Positions 1-7,587 of a stretch of DNA of 12,954 nt are shown here, in pieces (position 1 is the first letter of the stretch; every line of letters begins with the position of its first letter). The DNA lies in assembly GCA_035528995.1 (NCBI GenBank), contig DATKXO010000133.1, forward strand, positions 1-12,954. Direction: 5' to 3'. Below the pieces are notes generated by a model, which had not been told where the DNA came from, searched no databases, and saw only the letters and a program-made list of their open reading frames with translations. A program made the translations under genes and the position numbers. The DNA is from DATKXO01 sp035528995. GTDB taxonomy: Bacteria; Planctomycetota; Phycisphaerae; UBA1845.

Positions 1-1
1 T

Positions 2-439
2 GGCCTTTTTCTTGTCGGCGTCGCGGCCTCCGGTGGCGTCGGCTACGCGCATCCGCGCCTGAGGGATGCGTTCCTCTACCCCTATAACTTGGCGCCCGAT
101 CACCTTCAGGGGGTGCGGTTTGCGGAAAACGGGGTTTTTGGTGGCGCCAGGGGCGGTTTAAAGTGGGAATTGAGGGAAGACCTGGGCAACCAGGCAACTA
201 GGCAACAAGGCAACCAGGCAGTCATGCAACAGGAACGGCGCGAGGTGAACCACGGAGACACTGAGGCACGGAGACGGCAAACGGCAGAACGGCAGAACTG
301 CAACAGCGAAGAAAAGAGGCCGAACCGCAGAGAGCACAAAGGGCGCCGAGAACTGCCCCGAGATTGGGTGGTATGGGCGGCTGGTGGGATGGGGCGATCA
401 CCGGGCGCGAGAACCGGCGCGGAGACCGTTGATCATTGA
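2..439 (+). CDS. Possible 3' end of a gene entering from upstream (uncertain)
   Basis: One frame is open from the left edge to a TGA at 437-439. The first 60 or so residues look protein-like: a hydrophobic Gly/Ala-rich stretch (LFLVGVAASGGVGYA) followed by HPRLRDAFLYPYNLAP, as in the end of a membrane segment and a following loop. After about residue 62 the translation is only low-complexity repeat DNA (GGCAAC octamers, purine-rich repeats), so the natural C-terminus is unclear or has been extended by repeats. The exactly antisense codon register (minus strand, about 164 down to 1) is also open and reads as a hydrophilic peptide containing MRVADATGGRDADKKKA, but no ribosome site precedes its ATG at 52. 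I do not recognise either reading, and only one can be the gene. Confidence 0.3.
   Translation, partial: GLFLVGVAASGGVGYAHPRLRDAFLYPYNLAPDHLQGVRFAENGVFGGARGGLKWELREDLGNQATRQQGNQAVMQQERREVNHGDTEARRRQTAERQNCNSEEKRPNRREHKGRRELPRDWVVWAAGGMGRSPGARTGAETVDH
184..220. repeat. GGCAAC octamer tandem repeat
   Basis: GGCAAC recurs at 185, 193, 201 and 209 with a variable dinucleotide (CA, TA, AA, CA), giving an 8-nt period; a partial fifth unit starts at 217. It is a simple repeat in gene-free or 3'-end DNA. Confidence 0.75.
244..345. repeat. Low-complexity purine-rich repeat tract
   Basis: Irregular short repeats: CCACGGAGACACTGAGGCAC around 250-269, then GGCAAACGGCAGAACGGCAG around 276-296, and ACCGCAGAGAGCACAAAGG around 323-341. 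The style matches CACAGATGACAC tracts later in the window (4371 and 4520 regions). No gene is visible in it beyond the doubtful edge frame. Confidence 0.5.
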
Positions 440-459
440 TTAACTGCAAAGGCATTGTC

Positions 460-486
460 CGCAGATTTCGCAGATTTTCGCAGATT
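460..486. repeat. CGCAGATT short tandem repeat
   Basis: CGCAGATT occurs three times, at 460, 469 and 479, with one or two extra T between copies (period 9 then 10). It lies in the gene-free stretch 440-958. Confidence 0.75.
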
Positions 487-586
487 GAGGCCAGGCAAAA
501 GGCAAACGGCAACGGCAAGATGTTCACCGGAGCGGGCGGCGAGAGCACGGAGGAAAGGCGGAGCGGCGAAGCTACCGAGTGGGTCT

Positions 587-602
587 CCGAGGCTTCGCTC
601 GG
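587..602. repeat. Small palindrome CCGAG-GCTTCG-CTCGG
   Basis: A 5-bp inverted repeat around GCTTCG. It resembles, in reduced form, the larger hairpins with a TTC centre at 12454 and 12716. The surrounding 490-650 stretch holds no convincing gene. Confidence 0.4.
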
Positions 603-660
603 CGAAGGATGGGCAGATAGCCAGGTGGGTCGGAGTGTGCCGGATTGAACGCCATCCGCT

Positions 661-915
661 GCGCCGTTGTCGGGCGGGGCCCGACCTAGCTGACTGCACG
701 GGTCCGCTGCGCGGACCCATGCCACCCGGGCGCATGGTTGCGGCAGGTCAACCCGGCTTCGGCGGAACGACCTGCCCTACGACTGCGCCGTTGTCGGGCG
801 GGGCCCGACCTACGTGACTGGCAGGCGAGCCAACAGTGGCACCCGGCGCGCATGGCCACGCGAGCGTGGACCATGCCACCCGACCACGGGTCCGCTGCGC
901 GGACCCATGCCACCC
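661..915. repeat. Upstream palindrome array (three or more hairpin families)
   Basis: Dense inverted repeats fill this gene-free stretch. GTCGGGC-GGG-GCCCGAC occurs at 669-685 and 793-809 inside a longer direct repeat beginning TGCGCCGTT. GGGTCCGC-TGC-GCGGACCC occurs at 700-718 and 888-906, each time followed directly by ATGCCACCC. A third stem, CCACGC-GA-GCGTGG, with flanking ATGG and CCAT, spans 852-874 and again continues into GCCACCC. A degenerate copy of the ACTGGCGG hairpin seen downstream of the restriction gene lies at 817-844 and keeps its GGCACCC tail. Several small open frames here are only translations of these repeats. Confidence 0.85.
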
Positions 916-923
916 AGGCGGCG

Positions 924-952
924 TTGACGGTGATGAATGGGAGTCGTAGGGT
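924..952 (+). promoter_or_regulatory. Candidate promoter for the restriction-modification gene
   Basis: TTGACG at 924-929 and TAGGGT at 947-952 are 17 nt apart. The -35 matches the sigma70 consensus at five of six positions, the -10 only at three. If used, transcription would start around 959, at the ATG itself, giving a leaderless message; this fits the lack of a properly spaced Shine-Dalgarno there. Weak, inference only. Confidence 0.25.
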
Positions 953-958
953 GGGGGT

Positions 959-3900
959 ATGGGTGCGGGTTTTACGGTCAAGCCGACGCATAAGGCGGTG
1001 AAGAGTTACTACGCCGCACTGGCTACGTACGCGGAGCAGAGCGTCGAACACGAAGGGGCGCTGCGGTCGGCCTTTTTGAACCTGCTGGCCGATACCGGGC
1101 GGAAGGTGGGGTGGACGCTGATCCCGGAACTGTCGCTGGAGGCGAACGGGCAGCAGATCCGGCCGGATGGGACGTTTCGGGACGAATTCACGATCGAGCG
1201 GGGGTACTGGGAGGCGAAGGACACCGACGACGACCTCGAAGCGGAGATCAAGAAGAAGATCAAGCGCGGGTACCGGCTGACGAACACGATCTTCGAGGAC
1301 ACGCGCGAGGGGCGGCTGTATCAGGACGGCAAGCCGGAGATGATCGCGAATCTTCGCGATCCGCAACAGCTCTGCGATCTGCTCAACGCGTTCTTTTCGC
1401 ACACGGAGCCGGCCCACGAAGACTTCAGCAAGGCGGTGGAGGAGTTCAAGCAGCGGGTGCCGGACCTGGCCCGGGGGCTGGTGGCGCTAATCGAGCAGGC
1501 CCACAAGGGGAACCGGCGATTCATCGAGGCGTTCGGGAATTTCCACGACCTGTGCAAGCAGTCGCTGAACCCGAATCTGAGCACGGGCGCGGTGGACGAG
1601 ATGCTGGTGCAGCACCTGCTCACGGAGCGGCTGATCCGGACGGTTTTCGACTCGCAGGATTTCACGCGGCGGAACGTGATCGCGGCCGAGATCGAGAAGG
1701 TGATCGACGCGCTGGTGAGCCAATCGTTCAACCGGCACGAGTACCTGAAGCGTCTGGACCGGTTCTACGTTGCGATCGAGCATGCGGCCCGGACGATCAG
1801 CGGGTTTGCCGAGAAGCAGCACTTCCTGAACGTGGTCTACGAACGGTTTTTCCAGGGCTACTCGGTGAAGGTGGCGGACACGCACGGGATCATCTACACG
1901 CCGCAGGAGATCGTGGATTTCATGTGTGCGTCGGTGGGGGAGGTGCTGGAGCAGGAGTTCGGCAAGAAGCTGGGCGACCCCGGGGTAAACATTCTGGACC
2001 CGTGCACGGGGACGGGGAACTTCATCGTGAACCTGATGCGGCGGATCCCGAAGCGGAGTCTGCCGCGGATGTACCGGGAGCAGCTTTTCGCAAACGAGGT
2101 GATGCTGCTTCCGTACTACATTGCGGCGTTGAACATCGAGCACGCGTACTACGAGCGGACGGGTCAGTACGAGGCGTTCGAGGGTTTGTGCTTCGTGGAC
2201 ACGCTGGACCTGGCGGAGGGGCCGCAGCAGACGTTCGGGTTTATGGCGGAGGAGAACGTGCAGCGGGTCGAGCGTCAGCGGAAGGCGCCGATCACGGTGA
2301 TCATCGGGAATCCGCCGTATAACGCGAAACAACTGAACGAAAACGACAACAACAAGAATCGGAAATACGCGGTTGTCGACGGACGTGTTCGTGCAACGTA
2401 CTCAAAAGACTCTGCGGCCACGAGCCGCATCGCGCTCCAGGACATGTATGTGAAGTTCTTCCGGTGGGCCATTGACCGGCTAGGTAGTCGAAACGGTATC
2501 GTCTGCCTCGTGTCAAACAACGGTTTCGTGGACAAACTCGCATTTGACGGGATGCGCAAGCATCTAAGTACGGATTTTACATCGGTCTATCACGTCGATT
2601 TGCACGGCGATGTGCGCGATAACCCTAGACTCAGCGGTACTACACACAATGTGTTTGGGATACAGATCGGCGTCGGCATCACTGTGGCCGCACGAACGGC
2701 GCGTCAAGGTAATACCGATCTTCTTTACTACCGAGTACCCGAGAATTGGCGTCGGGAAGAGAAACTCGCCTGGCTGCGTTCCCGCGAATCTGTGGGGCGT
2801 GTCGAATGGACGGCCATCACGCCAGACTCGACGCATACATGGATAGTCCCCAAATCCACGGACGCTTTTTCCTCCTTTGTTTCGCTGGGCAGCAAAGAGG
2901 GAAAGGCGAGCAAAAACCCGGCGGTCGAGGTGGTCTTCAAGATATACAGCAGAGGGGTGGCTACGTGTCGTGATGATGTCGTCTACGACTTCTGCGCCAG
3001 AGCGCTTAAGAAGCGTGTCCGTGGAGCTATCCAGAAATACAACGCGGAGGTCCATCGCTATCGAGCCGAAGGACTTCCGGATGATGTAGATTCATTTGTC
3101 TCGTACGACGCGCTCAGTTGGAGCATGGGGCTCAAGAACAAGTTGCGGCACGGCACTCTCGCCGAATTCCAGCCCATGAAGGTACGCCCCGTGTTGTATC
3201 GACCGTTCTGTCACCGGTTCTTGTTCCTTGACAGAGTGATGAACGAGGCAATATACCAGTTTGCGCATATCTTTCCGGATGAGCCGAGTGAGGCGAACAA
3301 CCGCGTCATCGTCGTCGGAGTGTACGGTCGCAAGCCGTTCTCGGTTTTTGCTAGCGATCGGATCACGGACCTGAACTTCTACGCCGACCCGGCGCAGTGC
3401 TTCCCGTTCTACGTCTACGACGAAGACGGCACGAATCGTCGGGAGAACGTGACGGACTGGGCGTTGAAGCACTTTCGGGAGCACTACGGGGACGCGGGGA
3501 TCGGGAAGTGGGACATTTTCTATTACGTGTACGGGGTGCTGCACCATCCGGGGTATCGGGCGAAGTTCGCGGACAACCTGAAGCGGGAGCTGCCGCGGAT
3601 ACCGCTGGCGCCGGGGGTGGGCGATGAGGGGGGCGCGGGTGAGGGAGGGGTTTGCCGCAGGCGACCGCTTCCTCACGGGCGCGGCTCGGAACGCGACGAT
3701 GCACCGCTTGCTGACGAGCGCGGCTCGGAAGGGCACGATGGGCCGCTTCCTGACGGGCGCGGCTCGGAAGGGCACGATGGGCCGCTTGCTGATCCCGAGC
3801 ATCGGGACGGCTCGGGACGTCACGATGCACCGCTTCCTGACGGGCGCGGCTCGGAACGGAGGGGGGCGGCGGGGGGTACGGACAGGTCGAGCGGGTTCTG

Positions 3901-4309
3901 GGCGTTTTCGGAGGCGGGGCGGCGGCTGGCGGAGCTGCACGTGGGGTACGAGTCGGTGAGGCCGTGGGGGCTGGAGTGGATCGAGACGGCCGGTGAGCCG
4001 CTGAGCTATCGCGTCGAGAAGATGCGGCTGAGTAAGGACAAGAAATCGATCGAGGTGAATGAGTCGCTGACGCTGGCGGGGATACCGGCCGAGGTGTTCG
4101 AGTACCGGCTGGGCAATCGCAGCGCGCTGGAGTGGGTGATCGATCAGTACCGGGTGAAAGAAGACAAGCGGTCGGGCATCCGGTCAGACCCGAACAATCC
4201 CGAGGACCCGGAGTACATCGTGCGGCTGGTGGGGCAGGTGGTGCGGGTGAGCGTGGAGACGGTGAAGATCGTGAAGGGGCTGCCGGAGGGGGAGGGTGGC
4301 GAGTCTTGA
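959..4309 (+). CDS. Single-chain restriction-modification enzyme, nuclease plus N6-adenine methyltransferase, Type ISP-like C-terminus
   Basis: A 1116-aa enzyme expected both to methylate adenine at its recognition site and to cut unmodified DNA. A PD-(D/E)xK nuclease is suggested by D70 (RPDGTF) and E85-A-K87 (YWEAKD). A helical region (about 90-300) leads to the methyltransferase: YTPQEIVDFM near 313-322, SAM-binding motif I with D347-PCTGTG, and catalytic motif IV N451-P-P-Y454. The end (CFPFYVYDEDG near 814, LPRIPLAP, then FWAFSEAGRRLAELHVGYE from 980) matches Type ISP C-terminal specificity domains. No Walker A motif is seen, so the helicase of LlaGI/LlaBIII-type enzymes is absent and the layout is closer to Type IIG/IIL. 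Residues 886-979 interrupt the C-terminal domain and include a 39-nt repeat array. Residues 456-800 have lower GC and different codon choice. The ATG at 959 is the longest start; no good Shine-Dalgarno precedes it. Confidence 0.9.
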   Translation: MGAGFTVKPTHKAVKSYYAALATYAEQSVEHEGALRSAFLNLLADTGRKVGWTLIPELSLEANGQQIRPDGTFRDEFTIERGYWEAKDTDDDLEAEIKKKIKRGYRLTNTIFEDTREGRLYQDGKPEMIANLRDPQQLCDLLNAFFSHTEPAHEDFSKAVEEFKQRVPDLARGLVALIEQAHKGNRRFIEAFGNFHDLCKQSLNPNLSTGAVDEMLVQHLLTERLIRTVFDSQDFTRRNVIAAEIEKVIDALVSQSFNRHEYLKRLDRFYVAIEHAARTISGFAEKQHFLNVVYERFFQGYSVKVADTHGIIYTPQEIVDFMCASVGEVLEQEFGKKLGDPGVNILDPCTGTGNFIVNLMRRIPKRSLPRMYREQLFANEVMLLPYYIAALNIEHAYYERTGQYEAFEGLCFVDTLDLAEGPQQTFGFMAEENVQRVERQRKAPITVIIGNPPYNAKQLNENDNNKNRKYAVVDGRVRATYSKDSAATSRIALQDMYVKFFRWAIDRLGSRNGIVCLVSNNGFVDKLAFDGMRKHLSTDFTSVYHVDLHGDVRDNPRLSGTTHNVFGIQIGVGITVAARTARQGNTDLLYYRVPENWRREEKLAWLRSRESVGRVEWTAITPDSTHTWIVPKSTDAFSSFVSLGSKEGKASKNPAVEVVFKIYSRGVATCRDDVVYDFCARALKKRVRGAIQKYNAEVHRYRAEGLPDDVDSFVSYDALSWSMGLKNKLRHGTLAEFQPMKVRPVLYRPFCHRFLFLDRVMNEAIYQFAHIFPDEPSEANNRVIVVGVYGRKPFSVFASDRITDLNFYADPAQCFPFYVYDEDGTNRRENVTDWALKHFREHYGDAGIGKWDIFYYVYGVLHHPGYRAKFADNLKRELPRIPLAPGVGDEGGAGEGGVCRRRPLPHGRGSERDDAPLADERGSEGHDGPLPDGRGSEGHDGPLADPEHRDGSGRHDAPLPDGRGSERRGAAGGTDRSSGFWAFSEAGRRLAELHVGYESVRPWGLEWIETAGEPLSYRVEKMRLSKDKKSIEVNESLTLAGIPAEVFEYRLGNRSALEWVIDQYRVKEDKRSGIRSDPNNPEDPEYIVRLVGQVVRVSVETVKIVKGLPEGEGGES
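3659..3862 (+). repeat. 39-nt repeat array translated in frame inside the restriction gene
   Basis: Five imperfect units encode a 13-aa motif of the form HDGPLPDGRGSEG (residues 901-968). Four are near 39 nt; the fourth is 9 nt longer (DGPLADPEHRDGSGRH). All changes are multiples of three, so the enzyme's frame survives. The DNA is stop-free in several other frames on both strands. It sits between two stretches (LPRIPLAP and FWAFSEAGRRL) that are normally close together in Type ISP C-terminal domains, so it is an insertion and not part of the fold. From memory, PLPDGRGSE-like peptides recur in planctomycete predictions; this was not checked. Confidence 0.85.
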
Positions 4310-4322
4310 CCGGACGTTGCAC

Positions 4323-4742
4323 GGGTCCGCTGCGCGGACCCATGCCACCCGCCGAGAAACGGCTTGATCCACAGATGACACCGAGAACACAGAACATGCT
4401 CACGCGAGGGTGAGCATGGCACCCAACTACTCGGCGATGGCACTGGCGGGCGAGCCGCCAGTGGCACCCGGCGCGGGTCTGCTGGGCGGAGGCATGGCAC
4501 CCGCCGAAAAACGGCTTGATCCACAGATGACACAGAGGGCACAGAACATGCTCACGCGAGCGTGAGCATGGCACCCAACCACCCGGCGATAGCACTGGCG
4601 GGCAAGCCGCTAGTGGCAGCCGGCGTCCGCGCGAGCTGAAGCTCGCGGCTCGGGCAACGGCAGACACACACTGGCGGGCGAGCCGCCAGTGGCACCCGGC
4701 GACCCAGGCCGCGCGAGCTGAAGCTCGCGGCTCGGGAAACGG
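4323..4742. repeat. Downstream palindrome array with a ~130-bp direct repeat
   Basis: Gene-free DNA between the restriction gene and the kinase promoter region. Hairpins: GGGTCCGC-TGC-GCGGACCC at 4323-4341, tail ATGCCACCC; the ATGCTCACGC stem at 4548-4569 (perfect, GA centre) and a mutated copy at 4396-4417, both followed by GGCACCC; ACTGGCGG...CCGCCAGT at 4442-4462, 4594-4614 (degenerate) and 4670-4690; CGCGAGCT-GA-AGCTCGCG at 4630-4647 and 4712-4729, each followed by GCTCGGG. About 4341-4470 is repeated at about 4493-4622 with a 152-nt offset, including a CCACAGATGACAC tract. No coding region is supported. Confidence 0.9.
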
Positions 4743-4821
4743 CAGAGTCATCCTGGAACTGGTATGAGTTTCGAGACGTGCTGCACCAAACAGATACCTA
4801 GCGCTGAATGGGCCAAAGTGC

Positions 4822-4852
4822 TCGACGCAGGGCGGATCACTCCGGGTATACT
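4822..4852 (+). promoter_or_regulatory. Candidate promoter for the kinase gene
   Basis: TATACT at 4847-4852 matches the -10 consensus at five of six positions. The best upstream element is TCGACG at 4822-4827 (four of six), with a long 19-nt spacer. It lies in the only non-repetitive stretch before the kinase, about 130 nt upstream of its start. Weak. Confidence 0.3.
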
Positions 4853-4888
4853 GGTAGGCCACGGTCAGAACTGAGTGTCGGGGCGAAG

Positions 4889-4946
4889 TCGGTGGGCTCA
4901 GTGGGGAGCCGGTGGGCTCATTGGGAAGCCGGTGGGCTCAGTGGTT
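4889..4946 (+). repeat. 20-nt tandem repeat in the kinase leader
   Basis: GGTGGGCTCA starts at 4891, 4911 and 4931, an exact 20-nt period with three imperfect units of the form CCGGTGGGCTCAGTGGGAAG. It lies between the candidate promoter and the chosen kinase start. An ATG at 4912 inside it is in frame with the kinase but would give a repeat-encoded N-terminus. Confidence 0.8.
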
Positions 4947-4980
4947 GGTGTACGACATTTCTGCTGTCGGGAGTGTTGTC

Positions 4981-7458
4981 ATGGTGACGCAGGGGAGCGA
5001 TGGGGCGCCGGAAGCTCGGGGCGCGGAGACCAGGTGGTCGGCCGGTCGGGCGGGTGACGGCGGGATGCGGATCGGGCCGTACAAGACGCTGGGCGTGCTG
5101 GGCGAGGGCGGGTTCGGAGTGGTGTACCTGGCCGAGCAGAGCGAGCCGATCCGGCGTCGTGTGGCGTTGAAGGTGATCAAGCCGGGGATGGACAGCCGGG
5201 CGGTGATCGCGCGGTTCGAGGCGGAGCGTCAGGCGTTGGCGTTGATGGACCACCCCAACGTGGCCAAGGTGTACGACGCGGGGGCGACGGAGCAGGGCCG
5301 GCCGTACTTCGTGATGGAGCACGTCACGGGCGAGCCGATCACGGAGCACTGCGATCGGCATCGTCTGACGGTCAACGAGCGGCTGGAGCTGTTCGTTCAG
5401 GTCTGCGAGGCGGTGCAGCACGCCCATCAGAAGGGCGTGATCCATCGGGACATCAAGCCGAGCAACATTCTGGTGACGATGCGGGACGGGAAGGCGATCC
5501 CGAAGATCATCGACTTCGGGGTGGCCAAGGCGATCAGCCAGCCGCTGACGGAGAAGACGGTGTACACGCAACAGGGGCAGCTGATCGGGACGCCGTCGTA
5601 CATGAGCCCGGAACAGGTGGAGATGACCATCCAGGACATCGACACCCGGACGGACATCTACTCGCTGGGTGTGCTGCTGTACGAGCTGCTGACCGGGTCG
5701 CTGCCGTTCAATCGGGCGTCACTCAAGGAGGCGCCGTTCGGCGAGGTTCAGAGGATCATCCGGGAGGTGGAGCCGCCGAAGCCGAGCGCGAAACTGAGAG
5801 GCGCGGTCACGCCGGGCGGTGATGAGACTCTGAAACAGGCAGCGCGGAACCGGCGGTCCGAACCGCGGGGTCTGTCGCGTGATTTGCGCGGCGACCTGGA
5901 CGACATCACGCGGAAGGCCCTGGAGAAGGAGCGGACGAGGCGGTACCAGTCGGCGTTCGAGCTGGCGGACGACATCCGGCGTCACCTGAGGCACGAGCCG
6001 GTGTTGGCAGGCCCACCCGGGGCGGGGTACCGGCTGAGGAAGTTCGTCCGCAGGCACCGGGCGGTGGCAGCGGGGACGGCGGCGGTGGCGGTGGCGCTCC
6101 TGGCCGGGACCATCGTGAGCACGTGGCAGGCGTATCGTGCGAGGGAGGCCGAGGGTCTCGCGGGGGAGCGGCTGGTCGAGGCGGAAAGCGAGGCGGCGAA
6201 GGCCCGTGCGGTGCTCGATTTCCTTCGGGGCATGATGACATCGGCCGATCCGGAGGTGGACGGTCAGGACGTGCGTGTAGTGGAGGTGCTGGACAGGGCG
6301 GCGCAGGAGCTGCGTGCGGGGGCGGTGGCCGAGCCCGAGATCGAGGCGGCGGTGCGGACGGCGATCGGGGCGACGTACCTGGGTCTGGGGCGGCTGGATG
6401 CGGCGGAGGCGCAGTTGCGCAGGGCGCTGGAGATGCGCATCGGGCTTCTGGGGGAGAAGCACGCCGACGTAGCGGAAACGCTGTTTGATCTGGCATGGCT
6501 GCTGAAGGAGCGGGGGGACCTGGCAGAAGCGGAAACGACGTACCGGCGGTGCCTGGCCATCCGTCGTGAGACTCTGGGCGGCGAGCATGCGCAGGTGATG
6601 GAGACGAAGCACGACCTGGGGATCGTGCTGCTGGAGAATGGGGAGCTGGACCAGGCGGAGGGGCTGCTTCGGGAGGTTCTGGAGGTGAGGCGTCGTCGCA
6701 AAGGCGACACGGATTCGGAAACGGCGACGACGATGACGGTGCTGGGAGAGCTGCTGAGGAGGCGGGGAGATTACGACAAGGCGGAGGCGATGCACCGGGA
6801 GGCGTTGAGAATCTACCGCAGTGTGCACGGTCAGCAGCACAGCACGGTGGCCCGGGCCTCGAGCAACCTGGCGTCGGTGCTGCGTCAGCTGGGGCGATTG
6901 GAGGAGGCGGAGGCTCTGGCCCGGGAAGCGCTGGAGATTCGCCGAGTCCAGTGCGGAGAGAAGCACTCGACGGTGGCATCAAGCCTGGTGACGCTGGCGG
7001 TGATCCTCAGCGATAACGGGCGCTACGAGGAGGCGGAACCGCTGCTGCGTGAGGCGCTGACGATCTATCGAGGGACGCACGGCGAGTTGCACTCGTATGT
7101 GGCGGGTACGCGGCTCCGGCTGGCGGAGGTGCTGGACAACGAAGGCGACAGCACGGCGGCGGCCGAGGAGTTTACGGCGGTGATCGAGATGTATGCCGCA
7201 GTGGACGGGCCGGAGCATTGGCACGTGGCCAACGCGCGCAGCGGGTACGGCGCCTGTCTCATGCGTTTGGGTCGGCTCGAGGAGGCGGAACGGGAGCTGC
7301 TCGGCGCCCAGGAGGTTCTGTCGGCGGCCGGTCTTGCGGGCGTGGCGCAGACCAATGCGTCCCGACTGGCCGATCTCTACACGGCATGGGGCAAGGAGGC
7401 GGACGCGGCCCGGTGGCAGGCGCTGGCCTCCTCGGATGAGCCGGCGGAGGGCCATTGA
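4981..7458 (+). CDS. Membrane-anchored Ser/Thr protein kinase with C-terminal TPR repeats
   Basis: An 825-aa Hanks-type kinase that should phosphorylate Ser/Thr on unknown partners at the cytoplasmic membrane. The kinase domain (about 30-340) is complete: glycine loop GEGGFGVVYLAE from 41, K64 in VALKVIK, catalytic H155-R-D157 with K159 and N162, D178-F-G, and GTPSYMSPEQ (SPE at 209-211). A membrane helix spans about 361-383 (AVAAGTAAVAVALLAGTIV). A coiled stretch and about seven TPR-like helical pairs of roughly 42 aa follow (for example LGRLDAAEAQLRRALEMR near 469), probably extracytoplasmic and used for protein contacts. The 4981 ATG is preferred because GGGAG lies 7 nt upstream; the in-frame ATG at 4912 falls in a tandem repeat, and 5065 (MRIGPYKTLG) is a later alternative. 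Such kinases often sit beside an ECF sigma gene in planctomycetes; none is present here. Confidence 0.93.
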   Translation: MVTQGSDGAPEARGAETRWSAGRAGDGGMRIGPYKTLGVLGEGGFGVVYLAEQSEPIRRRVALKVIKPGMDSRAVIARFEAERQALALMDHPNVAKVYDAGATEQGRPYFVMEHVTGEPITEHCDRHRLTVNERLELFVQVCEAVQHAHQKGVIHRDIKPSNILVTMRDGKAIPKIIDFGVAKAISQPLTEKTVYTQQGQLIGTPSYMSPEQVEMTIQDIDTRTDIYSLGVLLYELLTGSLPFNRASLKEAPFGEVQRIIREVEPPKPSAKLRGAVTPGGDETLKQAARNRRSEPRGLSRDLRGDLDDITRKALEKERTRRYQSAFELADDIRRHLRHEPVLAGPPGAGYRLRKFVRRHRAVAAGTAAVAVALLAGTIVSTWQAYRAREAEGLAGERLVEAESEAAKARAVLDFLRGMMTSADPEVDGQDVRVVEVLDRAAQELRAGAVAEPEIEAAVRTAIGATYLGLGRLDAAEAQLRRALEMRIGLLGEKHADVAETLFDLAWLLKERGDLAEAETTYRRCLAIRRETLGGEHAQVMETKHDLGIVLLENGELDQAEGLLREVLEVRRRRKGDTDSETATTMTVLGELLRRRGDYDKAEAMHREALRIYRSVHGQQHSTVARASSNLASVLRQLGRLEEAEALAREALEIRRVQCGEKHSTVASSLVTLAVILSDNGRYEEAEPLLREALTIYRGTHGELHSYVAGTRLRLAEVLDNEGDSTAAAEEFTAVIEMYAAVDGPEHWHVANARSGYGACLMRLGRLEEAERELLGAQEVLSAAGLAGVAQTNASRLADLYTAWGKEADAARWQALASSDEPAEGH

Positions 7459-7587
7459 CGAGCGAGGGCACGGCAGCAACTCGAGGCGCACGCGACGCCG
7501 GCCGGCGAGGTTGCGTCGGACTAAGACTTGGGCTACGCGCCGGTGCGTCTCGGCGCTGCAGGTGGATCGTACGGCGCCCGGAGCGTC

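Noticed and set aside
1487..2332. 281-aa minus-strand frame (and 1111-2322 plus-strand frame) in the restriction gene
   Set aside because: Shadows of a gene with strong G/C third positions; Arg/His/Pro-rich, no family features, and they end where the codon bias changes.
3659..3862. CRISPR array
   Set aside because: The 39-nt units abut with no unique spacers, are imperfect, keep a protein frame, and no cas gene is present.
4323..4341. Rho-independent terminator of the restriction gene
   Set aside because: A good 8-bp stem 13 nt after the stop, but no T run follows, and the same hairpin occurs upstream of the gene where no terminator is needed.
3363..4862. 499-aa minus-strand frame
   Set aside because: Runs through the 39-nt repeats and the palindrome array; Pro/Arg/Ser-rich translation of repeats.
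5719..6966. 415-aa minus-strand frame opposite the kinase
   Set aside because: Antisense shadow of the TPR region; the kinase frame has all catalytic motifs.
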